From NCBI GenBank assembly GCA_965230195.1, contig OZ245997.1:1674001-1738000 (forward strand): DNA of 64,000 nucleotides. The letters run 5' to 3'. Within the stretch, counting starts at the first letter, position 1. Each line of letters starts with the position of its first letter. Positions 23,786 through 33,621 of the stretch are shown here, one piece after another. The translations under genes and the position numbers were made by a program. The notes beneath the pieces are model-generated. The model had not been told where the DNA came from. It saw only the letters and a program-made list of their open reading frames with translations, and ran no database searches. This DNA comes from Putridiphycobacter sp965230195. GTDB taxonomy: Bacteria; Bacteroidota; Bacteroidia; Flavobacteriales_D; Crocinitomicaceae.

Positions 23786-26700
23786 ATGAGGCACGACGAT
23801 TCTTTGTCGGCCGATCATTTCGATACGATGGAAGATCCCGATTCCGAGATCCACATCGAACGACTTCTTAAGCTCAAGAGGGTTTTTGAAGTACCTGTCA
23901 TTCGACGTATCGTCTTACGATCGCTAAGAGGCGCCCATAGGAAGCAGATGAGGATGGTAGTGGCGAGTTGGATCTCGATGAATTTATCGAACGGATCGGG
24001 CCACACCTCGGCAACGATCTCACCAAGACGCAACTCACGCAGCTTTTCATGAAGATCGACGCCGATGCGGGAGGGACGGTCGACTGGGATGAATTCACGA
24101 ACTTCATGTTTCTGCAAAGAACGGATACCCAAGAAGACGACAGCGAGAATTGGAGATTCTTTACGCAAGATTTCGAGGTTCGCAATGACGTGAGCTGTTA
24201 TCACCGAGCTCCCATTGCGCATCTCCTGCATGTCGAGCAAACCGAGAAGTACTTAACATCTGGCCGCGACGGATCCGTTCGCGTGTGGAACGCAGAAAAT
24301 CTCAAACATGTCAAAACAGTAATATGACAGCCGGTTTTTGCGCCACTTGCCGCACGTTTGGTACGCACAGATAACGGTCCATCCCAAGGCCTGGGTGACG
24401 GCAAGCGTCTACATGCCGCTGTCACGTCGCATAGCGATCTCTTCTTCCGACGGCGCTATCTCCTTTTGCGGTATGGTACGCGGATCGTATGATCTGCTGG
24501 GAAAGGTGTACATGACGGAGCGGTTGGGAGCGCCCCAGTGTCTTTGCCTGGTGGAAGCCCATGATGAAGAGTATGTCGCGGCGGGAGACGACAACGGCTG
24601 CGTTTCGCTTCTGCTTGCCGAACCGGAGAAGACGTCTCGACGCTGCGCAAATGGATTCTCTCCAGCAGAGGCCTTTGAAATGCTGCATGCTCACGACGAC
24701 TGGGTGACCCAGGTGTTGTAGACTGTTCGAAAAGTGGCCTACCTCTCTTGCGAATAGTGCGCGTGGTATAGGTGCGACATGTTCACGACGTCGGTTTGGT
24801 CTCCGCGTCGCTGGATGCGAAGATTCGGATCTACGACATCTCTCGCGGGCGCGTTGTACACAACTATGCACATCACCAACGCGGCGTCCACGCTTTTGAG
24901 TGGTGTCCAGCCTATTCGCTCTTCGCCAGCGCTGGCGTCGAGCGCAACATCCTTCTGTGGCAGGCTTCGTCAAACGCAAAGAAAATCGGCGAGCTTATTG
25001 GTTCGTCCTAAGGTCCATCCTTCTGTAGTAAGGGGGTCCTCTGTGCGCAGGACACACGTCCAGTGTGACGCACCTTGCATTGGATGCCGAGAGCAATAAC
25101 CTCATTACTTTGTCGCTGGACCGAACAGCAAAAGTGTGGGATCTGCGCAATCATAAATGCCTCCAGACGATTGCAGCAGAAGACTGGCCAATACATGCCG
25201 AACAGCAAGCTTCCTGTATGATCTACGACAGAGTACGGCGACGTCTGGTCATGTGTTCCAATCGTCTGGTCGCCTGGCCGCACAAACTGATTTCACAGGA
25301 CAGATCTGGACATCCGTGTGGTGTTCCTCCTGCTAACGGATAGCTGTCAAGGAGGTTCTGTGGTTAGGCATCCTGTGAAGTCGGCAATCTACAACAGCCT
25401 TTTTCGTGTGGTTGTGAGTGCGGACGAGGAGGGCACGGTCTGTGTATGGAACATGGACGACGGTTCCAGGGAATCAAAATTCTGTGCTTCCCATGGGCCC
25501 GAAACGAAACTCATGACTGTCGCTTTTGACAGCAATCAGAGAAAGCTCCTCACAGCGGCGAATAGCGTTTCTCTCAGGATGTGGAATTTCAACAGCGGTA
25601 CGCACTACCCGCTCTTGTCGCTTTCGAGATGCCGTCTCCTAGGATGCCTTTTGAGAGAATACGTGCATGGCATCAAAGACATCGAAATCACGACCGCGTT
25701 GTTCATACCCGACTCCACGAGCGGCTGCGATCGTATCATCGCTTCGGGATGGAGTTCCAAGATCTTTGTATGGGACGATGAAGACAAGAGCGAAGTCATC
25801 GAACACAAAACACTCAGTGGACACCACGAAGACATTCTTCACATGGCAGGTGGGATCATCCATTATTGACACGGGATAGCCGAACCGTTGGCTCCGACTC
25901 TCAGTCTGCCAAGAGAGAGATCTGATGGCAACGGGCGATTACGAAGGGCGGATTTTGATCTGGCGTCTGAGCACAGGATCGAAACAGATGGAAGTGCGTC
26001 ACGAGGCAGATCGACATGAAGCAGCTGTGGACAAGGTATTCTGGCTGGTGACGCATACGGCCACAGATGCTAGAGAACTCTTGCTGTTGCTCTCTGCCGG
26101 AGGGGACGGCAGGATTCGCGTCTGGCGAATTGCGCAATCGCCTCAACTGCTCACGACGTTCGACGGTGCACACGGGCGATTCGAACAGGCAACGTCGATG
26201 CGGAAGAACGACGCCGTTCGACTGACAGAGAGGATATTGCAGGTGTCTGCATTTTCAGAAGGTCGGCATCATGTTGTCCTTGGGGACACAGCGGGCCATG
26301 TACGCGTCTTTGATATTTCAGCAGGCATCGACATTTCAACGGATCTGTCAGTGCGACGCTCCTTCTACCAGGAAACGCATCTCGTCTGAGTGCTGTGTTC
26401 GTATGGCGTTCTCTGTACAGATGGCACATTGGCGCGCTCATGAGCAGGCCGTTTCGAGTATTGATACGGTTCTCATAGCCGACAGAGATCCTTTGCTGCT
26501 GACGTGCAGCACCGATACAAGAGTATCACTTTGGACGACGAGAGGAGGCCTCATTGGGCATTTCGGCGTCGACGTTTGGCGTCTCGACGATCCAAGTACA
26601 TGGAAAGATCCAAACGGAGAGAAGTCGTGTGCACCGATCTCTGACCGCAGCGACTACTCGGACGAGGTGTGTCTTGTGCCCATTCGCGAAGGACGCTTGG

Positions 26701-26941
26701 ATATTACCCGGAGCAGGATCTTCTGCTAGAGGAAGACGACGAGGAGGATCTTGGTCGAAAGGACAATCGCAAGGCATCTCTTCTGGCACTGGAGCAGTCG
26801 ATGATGCGCCGGTCTACGCGTCAACATAAGTGTTCTTCGTCGCGCGTCAAACTCAAGACGTATCCACTGGCTGTGTTGCCTGACGTTATTCCAGGCGTCA
26901 GTCAAATGAACAAGGCCGCGAGAACGCGACCGTCGGGATAG
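23786..26941 (+). CDS. EF-hand and WD40-repeat protein, WDR49/CFAP337-like
   Basis: Large axoneme-type protein of roughly 900 residues in several exons. Exon 1 (23786-23890) joins exon 2 at 23941 to complete an EF-hand: RLLKLKRVFE then EADEDGSGELDLDEFIERI. A second EF-hand follows (MKIDADAGGTVDWDEFTNFM). Both have the Asp/Glu ligands for Ca2+. The rest is a double set of WD40 repeats, for example YLTSGRDGSVRVWNAENL, SLDRTAKVWDLRNHKCLQT, VSADEEGTVCVWNMDDG, MATGDYEGRILIWRLSTG, LLSAGGDGRIRVW and TCSTDTRVSLWTTRGG. The closing HFGVDVWRLDDPSTW resembles the end of WDR49-type proteins. A structural role in cilia is inferred from the family. The stop at 26939 is 22 bp before the next ATG. Confidence 0.85.
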
Positions 26942-26963
26942 ACATGTGGATGATTATGCTTCG

Positions 26964-28353
26964 ATGTGGCGACAAGGAAGTGTCGTTGCTCTCGATATAA
27001 CAGATTTAGCGAGCAATGGATATGCAGTTGGACGGTTTGAGAATCGCGTTGTTTTCGTTCCCGGCGGCGTTCCCGGCGATACGCTCCTCGCGCGACTTGT
27101 CAAAGTCCGACCAGCCTATGCCGAAGGACAGCTGATCGATATTCTGGACGCATCAAACCATCGTGTCCGCGCGCCTTGTATCTTGGCAGGAAAGTGTGGT
27201 GGATGCCAATGGCAAAACGTCGCCTACTCTGCTCAGCTCACTTTCAAGAGCAGACAAGTAAAGCACCAATCTTCAGAGAGGTGATCTCTACATCATTAAA
27301 AAATGCACAAAGGTGGAAGAATCGCTCAAGAGAATTGGCAAATTTCAAGAGATTGAGCTGAAGGAGATCATGGAATCCAGTCCGTTTGGCTACCGGAATA
27401 AAGTGATTTACCCTTTGGGGAGATCCAGTACGGGAAACGTCATAGCTGGATACTATCGGAAAGGCACACATCGTATTGTGAACGTCAATCAGTGTCCGGT
27501 ACAAGATAACGCATTCGACTTCGTTCTTGCCAGACTTAAGGCGGAATTGGATCCCTGGGAGATTTACGATGAGGTGACGAAGAAGGGCGATTTGAAGAGC
27601 CTTGTGCTGCGCGTGGGGCAGCGAACAGGCGAAGTATTGATCACCTTGGTGTCGACCAAATCGCATCTGTCAGGTTTGTGTGAACGGAGTGCCAAGTGGA
27701 TGGAGAATTTTCCTTCAGTGGTCGGCATTTGTCTGAACCATCATTCCGATCACTCGAATCGCATCTTCGGACCAGCGACCATCTGCCTTCATGGACGAGA
27801 TTATATCAAGGAAATTTTTTGTGGACTGGAATTGCGAATCCGCTCCACAGCTTTCTTCCAAGTTAACACACAACAGGCAGAACGCATGGTCCTGCGACTG
27901 CTTTCGCTCCTGGAACTGAATGAAAACGAAACGATTGTCGATGGATATGCCGGTATTGGAACCATGATACTGCCTATCGCTAAGGCACATCCTCTCTTTC
28001 AGTGCTGGGCCATTGACAGCCATTCAGCATCCATTGATTGTGTACAGATCAATGCTGAGCACAACCAGATTCATAACGTCCGTTTTCAGGTCAAGAGGAA
28101 AACAATTAACTATCTACGAGTAGGCATCGTGTGATCACCAGGTTGGAAGATTTGAACATGTGGTTCAACGATTGCCATGCATCCCCGATGTGATATTGTT
28201 GGATCCTCCACGAAAAGGATGTGACAGAGAGGTTTTGGACGTTATTCTGAGAATTCGACCGCGGCTCATCGTTTACGTGAGTTGCAAACCCAGTACATTG
28301 GCACGGGATCTGAATATTCTGTGCCATTCCGGTACCTATTGCTTGAAAACCGC
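26964..28353 (+). CDS. TrmA/RumA-family RNA 5-methyluridine methyltransferase, 5' part, interrupted by retrotransposon
   Basis: SAM-dependent enzyme methylating C5 of uridine in tRNA or rRNA. Exons 26964-27257, 27313-28089 and 28142-28353 encode an N-terminal TRAM domain (DLASNGYAVGRFENRVVFVP), Fe-S type cysteines (CILAGKCGGCQWQ), SAM motif VDGYAGIGTM, LLDPPRKGC and the nucleophile loop YVSCKPSTLARDL. The reading then enters an LTR right after LKTA, so the product would gain about 40 foreign residues and stop in the element. The true C-terminus, with FPQTSHVE, lies beyond the element at 33622-33698. In E. coli RumA the Cys of this loop and the Glu of the HVE motif are both catalytic, so this allele is expected to be inactive unless another copy exists. 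Confidence 0.92.
28350..28353 (+). repeat. Target-site duplication, left copy (CCGC)
   Basis: Four bases CCGC directly before the 5' LTR. The same four follow the 3' LTR at 33622-33625. Removing the element and one copy restores LKTAIPVDLFPQTSHVE across the methyltransferase. Confidence 0.85.
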
Positions 28354-28426
28354 TGTGGGGCGATTAATGGACCGAATGATGCACGATCCCTGTAATATTT
28401 TGTCTGGCCGTTCAGGACTCGTCACA
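28354..28426 (+). repeat. 5' LTR, 73 bp
   Basis: Matches 33549-33621 base for base. It starts TGTGGGGCG and ends ACTCGTCACA, so it has the TG...CA ends with inverted TGTG/CACA. Bases outside both copies differ at once, which fixes the length at 73 bp. This is very short for an autonomous element. Confidence 0.93.
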
Positions 28427-28429
28427 AAT

Positions 28430-28447
28430 TGGTTTCGGAGCGATTCA
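28430..28447 (+). promoter_or_regulatory. Candidate primer-binding site
   Basis: TGGTTTCGGAGCGATT starts 3 bases after the 5' LTR. A PBS normally starts with TGG, the complement of a tRNA CCA end, within a few bases of the LTR. The priming tRNA was not identified. Confidence 0.4.
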
Positions 28448-28947
28448 TGGAACAACGGATCCGAGTTATTGAAGAATGGATAAAGACGGTAGAGCTGTGG
28501 AACAACGAAAAGCTACCGGCGCTTGAGAGGCAAGTCGAAGACAACCGTAGCAAGCTACGCAGTCGGCAGAAAGAAATCGAAAAAGCCGTGGAAACGCACA
28601 TGAGAGGAGCCGATGAACAGAGCTCGGAGCTGAAAAGGCTAAGGGAAGAGCTAGAAGAACTCAAAAAGGGCAGCGTCGAGCGTCAGCAGGAAATGATGAC
28701 CATCGGCGGCGACGTGTCCCATATGAGATCTACGCTCGAGTGCATGGATGAAGGTGCCAAACGCGACGGACAAAGGGTAGGCGCCGTTGAGACGGAGGTG
28801 GAGAACCTCAAGAAACGCGTCGTGGCGATGGCATCGTCAACGCCCAGTAGCACGCCAATCGCTCGCACAGCGACGACATCGACGCATTCGAGGTCGAGCC
28901 ACTCGACTGGCAGCGGTACCGTGGGTCCAAAACTACACTGGACTTAG
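28447..28947 (+). CDS. Retrotransposon ORF1: coiled-coil N-terminal Gag segment ending in TAG
   Basis: About 166 residues from ATG at 28447 (MEQRIRVIEEWIKTVELWN). Most of it is a heptad-rich coiled coil (ELKRLREELEELKKG), followed by a Ser/Thr-rich linker and KLHWT just before TAG. The next frame, starting 12 bases later, is in the same phase and continues the expected Gag pattern. The two are therefore probably one Gag separated by a single stop codon, either read through or mutated. Confidence 0.7.
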   Translation: MEQRIRVIEEWIKTVELWNNEKLPALERQVEDNRSKLRSRQKEIEKAVETHMRGADEQSSELKRLREELEELKKGSVERQQEMMTIGGDVSHMRSTLECMDEGAKRDGQRVGAVETEVENLKKRVVAMASSTPSSTPIARTATTSTHSRSSHSTGSGTVGPKLHWT

Positions 28948-28959
28948 AAACTAAGCAAA

Positions 28960-30150
28960 ATGTCGTTCGAGGACATAAACGTGTTCGGAAAACTTTTTAA
29001 GGACTATTGCTCAGTGACAGGGCTTTCGCCCCCAGAAGAGAGGCTGATCTTAATGCAGTCACTTGAAGGAGCAGTCCTGAAGCATGCTGCGGCATTACCA
29101 GCCAGCCTGACAGCAAAGGAGATACTAGAACGCCTCCTCGATCGTCTGAAGCCGACACAGGCCGGTGCCTGGCAAAAGCTGTTAAAGATTCGACAGAGAA
29201 ATGGGGAGAATCTGAATGACTACATCGTGCGATTCATGGCAGCTGCCGATCTACTCCAGTCGGCATGGTTGAACGAGGAACAGAAGATTGAGATCTTCTT
29301 GGAGAGTCTCGTCCGACATTGGTGCGTAACAGCAAAGGGATTGAAACGCACAATGCCCGGAACTTCCTTCGAGGATTTCGTGCGAGAACTGTCCTCTTTG
29401 GAAAGTCCTGACGCTATGGACATTGACGTCGCCCGGGCGTACGAAGAAACGGAACAGACGGTCAACTTCGTAAGACGCGGGGGCAATGCACAGCCTACAA
29501 GCGGAAAGGTAGTGGTCGATGGGAAGATCTTTTTCGAGAATATAACGAACATTGGAAGACTCATGGTTGCGGCCAGAGAAGCAATGAAAAGCAGCCACAG
29601 AGAAGCTGCTGGCATGAGACGCTTCCTGGAGTATTTGGATCGCGGGACGAGTGCGAGACGAACTCAACGCCCCAAAGCTCACAGAGCAACCTTGGATCGG
29701 GAAGCTACGGATTTGGACATCCCTGAGATGATCGAAGGAATCGATGACGATGATGAACCATCCGGATCCGAGAACGAGGAATACGGCGTGTGCGGTGTTG
29801 CGCGAGTTCACTGCTCGCAAGGGAAAGATGGCGGAAGCACAAGCAGGCAGGCGGCCGGACGTGTCATGAAGCTCCCGATGGTGCTCCTTCCCAACGAAGG
29901 AATAGTCACCCTAGCTGCCACGGGACTTGTCGACACAGGAGCCGAAAAGTCGATCGTCAGTCAAGAGATCGTCAAGAAGCTTGAACTGCCAACTGAGCCT
30001 TGCAACAACAGGCTTTCTATAGCGGATGGATCACAGGTCGAAATCCGCAGAAAGGCGACGATCAAGGCTAAGCTGAAGGGAAATCAGTGGAATAGGACTC
30101 TTTCTGTGGAATGCCTGGTGATGCCAACCCGGGCTACGACATCCTATTAG
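28960..30150 (+). CDS. Retrotransposon Gag core and first part of aspartic protease
   Basis: About 396 residues. The Gag region includes FGKLFKDYC, QAGAWQKLLKIRQRNGENL and DYIVRFMAAADLLQSAW, a retrotransposon Gag pattern. No CCHC zinc knuckle was seen. Near the C-terminus is the protease active site LVDTGAEKSIVSQEIV. The frame stops at 30150 before the second protease motif, which lies in the -1 frame (YDILLGMDFL). Active protease therefore needs a -1 shift between 30096 and 30150. Confidence 0.8.
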   Translation: MSFEDINVFGKLFKDYCSVTGLSPPEERLILMQSLEGAVLKHAAALPASLTAKEILERLLDRLKPTQAGAWQKLLKIRQRNGENLNDYIVRFMAAADLLQSAWLNEEQKIEIFLESLVRHWCVTAKGLKRTMPGTSFEDFVRELSSLESPDAMDIDVARAYEETEQTVNFVRRGGNAQPTSGKVVVDGKIFFENITNIGRLMVAAREAMKSSHREAAGMRRFLEYLDRGTSARRTQRPKAHRATLDREATDLDIPEMIEGIDDDDEPSGSENEEYGVCGVARVHCSQGKDGGSTSRQAAGRVMKLPMVLLPNEGIVTLAATGLVDTGAEKSIVSQEIVKKLELPTEPCNNRLSIADGSQVEIRRKATIKAKLKGNQWNRTLSVECLVMPTRATTSY

Positions 30151-30671
30151 GCATGGATTTCCTTCAAGCCAACGACGCCACAGTGCATCCCAAGAAGAGG
30201 GCCGTGGTAATGAATGGAAGGACCTTCCAGTGCCAGAAGGTCACTCAAGAGCCGGTTGTTGCTGCACAGCGACCTGCATTGACGATTGGGAGAATGACCG
30301 AAGAGGTCGACGTCCTGCCAGTGCGCACTGGCGATCGAGTCGTCTTCTCTGCCAATCGATCCGTGTACCTTGGACCCCAGGAGCGTCGACTCATCAAGGT
30401 GCCAGTTGGACTATATGCGCCGCACAAATGGCGCAGAAACGGCGTGGTCAATCCTCACTTCTCCACGCAACTGGGCGGAACATACAAGGATTTCTGCTCA
30501 ATCCTAGTGACGAATCACAAGGCAGAGCCGTTGAAAATAACCCCCAGGACGGTGTTGTTTGACGTGGGGCTAGAGGACGAGAACGAGAGACATCACATCG
30601 AGCTTAGCAATGGCAGTTTCCGTGCACTCGCTCATCAGAGGAAGCCGAGACTTTTTCAGCAGGGGGCGTGA
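30096..30671 (+). CDS. Retrotransposon protease C-terminal part and linker (-1 frame)
   Basis: Open in the -1 frame relative to Gag from 30096 to the TGA at 30669-30671; an internal ATG lies at 30111. It starts with NPGYDILLGMDFLQAND, the flap/second-motif region that completes the DTGA protease. About 150 residues of linker follow with no recognised motif. It overlaps the next frame by 64 bases. Confidence 0.7.
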   Translation, partial: DSFCGMPGDANPGYDILLGMDFLQANDATVHPKKRAVVMNGRTFQCQKVTQEPVVAAQRPALTIGRMTEEVDVLPVRTGDRVVFSANRSVYLGPQERRLIKVPVGLYAPHKWRRNGVVNPHFSTQLGGTYKDFCSILVTNHKAEPLKITPRTVLFDVGLEDENERHHIELSNGSFRALAHQRKPRLFQQGA

Positions 30672-33448
30672 TAACGCAGTCATATGACGCTCCTTTGATT
30701 AAGAAGACAACGACTGCTGCAGACCTACAAACAGAGTGCGAGACGCGGTTTCCTGACGTCCTCTCCGCCGAGATTGGATTGTTTAAGAAGTGGCGTTTGT
30801 CTCGTGCCGATGTTTGTGGAGCAGTCAGATACGTGTCGACGAGGGCCATGCACATCCGAAAGGCCGAAACTGACTCCGTGTGTGAAGAATTGGAGGAACT
30901 CGTTCGTCAAGACATCGTGGTGCCTTTCAGGGGCAAGATAAGACATTTGATCCCCTGGTTTTCGGTGAACAAAAAGGGGCAATTGGCCCGTCGCATCGTA
31001 ATGGATTTCAGGGCCGTCAACTGCCTCACGACTGCAACACCAGCAGTACCTCTCGACCGAGATGGAGCCATCGAGATCGTGGCAGGAAAGAGGTATTACA
31101 CGAAGGTTGACCTGACCTCAGGTTACTTTCAGATCGGGCTGGACCTCGACACGAGAGCGTATTTCGTATTTTCTTGGAAAGGCGAGCTGTGGGCATTTGC
31201 GCGTCTGCCCATGGGATGGAAGAATAGCAGTGCATGGTTCATGATGGCTGTGAACGAAACGGTGGCCGACATCCGTGCGGAATTTCGAAGGCGGGATATA
31301 AATGCTCAGATCGCAAGCTACGTCGATGATCTGGCCATAGCGAGTGACAGAATGGATGACCACGTGCGCGCTGTGATGACAAGTCTAGAAGTTTTCAAAT
31401 CACATGGATGGACGATAAAGCCCAGCAAGGTCGTGTGGGCAGCACGTGAGACCGAATTTCTCGGACGAACCCTGTCGCAAGACGGGGTTAACATATCAGA
31501 CGACATCAGAAGCAGAGCCCAGCAAATGCCGCCGCCTACAAACGTGCGAGAACTCAGGTCCGCGCTGGGCTTGATGAGGTGCATGCTCAATCATTGTCGG
31601 ATCGACACTGCAAGCCTAGCGCTCCTGCAAAAGATGCTGAAATGGAAGGGTGACCAGATCGTCCGTTTTTGGAAGGAACATGAAGACAAATGGGCAGAGA
31701 TAACCAGACAATTCGACAAGTGCTGGTATCTCAATCAAGGAATCCCGAGCGAACGTCTCGATATGTACGTCGATGCATGCGGACATGGATACGGGTTCGC
31801 ACTGTTTGACGCAGACAAACAGCGCTTAGTCCACATGGGCTGCGGTCATTTGGATGCGACCAAATTTAAATCGTCGGGACACGCAGAAGCGCTTGCATTG
31901 AAGAGATCGCTACATAGCTGCAGACCTTTCATCATCGGGCGGCAGTTTCGGATATTCACTGACTCCACGGTGGTATTGAACGGAACCAATCCCAAGAACC
32001 AAAGCCTAGTCGTGCAGCGATTCTTGGACTCGCTGAACCTGTCAGCCGGCAGTGTACATCACATCGACGGTATAAAAAACACAATTGCGGACATTCTGTC
32101 TCGATCCAGGTTTTGGCAAACAAACTTAACGAACCCCAAGCCAATGAAGAACGAACAAGGAAGGCAGACCTGTCACCAGGCCAAGCAAAACGAGCACGCA
32201 GCGGAAGGTGAGGAAGTCCAAGAAGACGTTGCGCCGGATGGCTGGTACGAGAGCCTGCCCGAATTCCTCTTGAACAATACGTACCCGAAGAACTGGAACG
32301 AGATCAAGAAAAAAAGGATCCGGGAGCGAGCAAAGAACTTTCGCATGTGCAATTCGAAGCTCGAATACTTCAACGGGTGTCAATGGGTGCGATGCTGGGA
32401 GCGCGATGAAGACAAAACAGAGGCGCTGACCGATGCCCATGACAGACAAGGTCATTATGGTGAAGCTGAAACCGAAAGAAGACTAAGACGCTTTGCTTAC
32501 TGGCCTGAGATCCACCGAGATGTGAAGCAGCATGTGAGAACATGCATCAACTGTCAAAGGCAAGCGAGAAGGGACACGCCACGAGCTTTCCGCAACATGT
32601 CGTGGATCGAGGCAAACGAAGCGATAGCAATGGATTTCATTGGGCCTCTCCAGAGCCACAATCGAAAGAAATACATACTTGCATGCGTCGACCTTTGCAC
32701 GAGGTTCCCCATGTTGTCAGCGACGATCGAGGCATCATCCGAGGCAGTCGTGAAGATGCTAGAAAGGTGGACGCACCTTTTCGGAAACCCTTCTATGTTC
32801 GTCGCTGACAACGCTACGGCTTTTGCCTCCAAGAAAGTAACAGCATGGTTGGCAGAACATGGCATCCGTAGAAGATCGATACCGGCGTATACTCCTCAAT
32901 GCAACGGGAGTTGTGAGAGATTGAATCAGGGGGTGCTGCGGAGACTTCGAAGAATGGTGAACCATGAAGAAAAGTGGGCACATTACCTACCATCAATCGA
33001 GCAGATGCTTCGTTCGAGTAAAAACAAGATCAGTGGACTGTCGTCGTTTCAGATGATGTTTGGTTACGAGCCCCGATTCGAGTCGTTTTATCCAAGTGAA
33101 CCGTCCGCGGCAGTAGATCATCAGTATGCCGGAGATGACGGTACGAGAGTCGCTGCAGTACTGGCTTTGCGCCACCGCGGAGTGGATCAGAACATCAGTT
33201 ATCAAGAAAGGAAGACTTACAAGGACAACAGCCCAGAAGACGAACTCCGGGATGGAGATACAGTTTGGGTCTACAACGCTAGCCTGGACAAACAATGGAG
33301 TGGGAAGTTAAGGCCGCGCTGGTCTGGGCCATTTATTCTCACCCAAAAGATCGCCCATAACTTCTGGGAAGCCCGATCGTTAGAATCTAGTAAGGCGATC
33401 CGCGTGCATCGGAATTTGTTGAGAAAGGCGCACCTGCGACCAGCCTAA
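30608..33448 (+). CDS. Retrotransposon polymerase: reverse transcriptase, RNase H, integrase (-1 frame)
   Basis: Open from 30608 in a further -1 frame; no early ATG, so expression by frameshift is likely. RT: VMDFRAVNCLT, YYTKVDLTSGYFQIGLD, FARLPMGWKNS, catalytic YVDD near 31318, FLGRTLSQDGV. RNase H: MYVDACGHGYGFALFD, EALALKRSL, IFTDSTVVL, ADILSRSRFW. Integrase: zinc module H-H-C-C (AHDRQGHYGEAE to CINCQRQ), then D (MDFIGPL), D (FVADNATAF) and E (NGSCERLNQ). A C-terminal SH3/GPY-like part (LRPRWSGPFIL) follows, with no clear chromodomain. Domain order and motifs place it in Ty3/gypsy (Metaviridae). Confidence 0.93.
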   Translation, partial: QWQFPCTRSSEEAETFSAGGVITQSYDAPLIKKTTTAADLQTECETRFPDVLSAEIGLFKKWRLSRADVCGAVRYVSTRAMHIRKAETDSVCEELEELVRQDIVVPFRGKIRHLIPWFSVNKKGQLARRIVMDFRAVNCLTTATPAVPLDRDGAIEIVAGKRYYTKVDLTSGYFQIGLDLDTRAYFVFSWKGELWAFARLPMGWKNSSAWFMMAVNETVADIRAEFRRRDINAQIASYVDDLAIASDRMDDHVRAVMTSLEVFKSHGWTIKPSKVVWAARETEFLGRTLSQDGVNISDDIRSRAQQMPPPTNVRELRSALGLMRCMLNHCRIDTASLALLQKMLKWKGDQIVRFWKEHEDKWAEITRQFDKCWYLNQGIPSERLDMYVDACGHGYGFALFDADKQRLVHMGCGHLDATKFKSSGHAEALALKRSLHSCRPFIIGRQFRIFTDSTVVLNGTNPKNQSLVVQRFLDSLNLSAGSVHHIDGIKNTIADILSRSRFWQTNLTNPKPMKNEQGRQTCHQAKQNEHAAEGEEVQEDVAPDGWYESLPEFLLNNTYPKNWNEIKKKRIRERAKNFRMCNSKLEYFNGCQWVRCWERDEDKTEALTDAHDRQGHYGEAETERRLRRFAYWPEIHRDVKQHVRTCINCQRQARRDTPRAFRNMSWIEANEAIAMDFIGPLQSHNRKKYILACVDLCTRFPMLSATIEASSEAVVKMLERWTHLFGNPSMFVADNATAFASKKVTAWLAEHGIRRRSIPAYTPQCNGSCERLNQGVLRRLRRMVNHEEKWAHYLPSIEQMLRSSKNKISGLSSFQMMFGYEPRFESFYPSEPSAAVDHQYAGDDGTRVAAVLALRHRGVDQNISYQERKTYKDNSPEDELRDGDTVWVYNASLDKQWSGKLRPRWSGPFILTQKIAHNFWEARSLESSKAIRVHRNLLRKAHLRPA

Positions 33449-33548
33449 TATTTCATTTAGTTTGTTAGTTTCCGAATTACTTATTCTTTATTATTTTCAT
33501 TATTAATATTTGCTTTGGGCGTGATGGAATGAAGCGCAGTGGAAGCTT
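33449..33548 (+). other. Element 3' non-coding region with weak polypurine tract
   Basis: An AT-rich stretch (about 33460-33515) follows the polymerase stop. A purine-rich run GGAATGAAGCGCAGTGGAAG precedes the 3' LTR and is the best polypurine-tract candidate, though it is interrupted by pyrimidines. Confidence 0.45.
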
Positions 33549-33621
33549 TGTGGGGCGATTAATGGACCGAATGATGCACGATCCCTGTAATATTTTGTCT
33601 GGCCGTTCAGGACTCGTCACA
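33549..33621 (+). repeat. 3' LTR, 73 bp
   Basis: Identical to 28354-28426. It is followed by CCGC (33622-33625), the right copy of the target-site duplication. Confidence 0.93.

Larger units (their letters stand above)
28354..33621 (+). mobile_element. Ty3-type LTR retrotransposon with 73-bp identical LTRs
   Basis: A 5268-bp element inserted in the last coding exon of the RNA methyltransferase, in the same orientation. The LTRs begin TGTG, end CACA and are identical. Inside are a coiled-coil/gag region, an aspartic protease (DTGA), a reverse transcriptase (YVDD), RNase H, and an HHCC-D,D,E integrase in the Ty3 order RT-RH-IN. The coding region is interrupted by one in-frame TAG (28945-28947) and changes frame by -1 twice (within 30096-30150 and 30608-30671). 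Identical LTRs mean a recent insertion. Confidence 0.95.

Noticed and set aside
30651..30667. Slippery heptamer at the T5/G5 runs before the polymerase frame.
   Set aside because: Neither run forms X-XXY-YYZ in the upstream frame, so no specific frameshift site is claimed.
28354..33621. The repeated 73-bp segment first looked like a partial duplication of the methyltransferase gene, since both copies give the same peptide (GRLMDRMMHDPCN).
   Set aside because: The segment has TG...CA ends, flanks an RT-bearing element, and has a CCGC duplication; the peptide is LTR sequence read by chance in the gene's frame.
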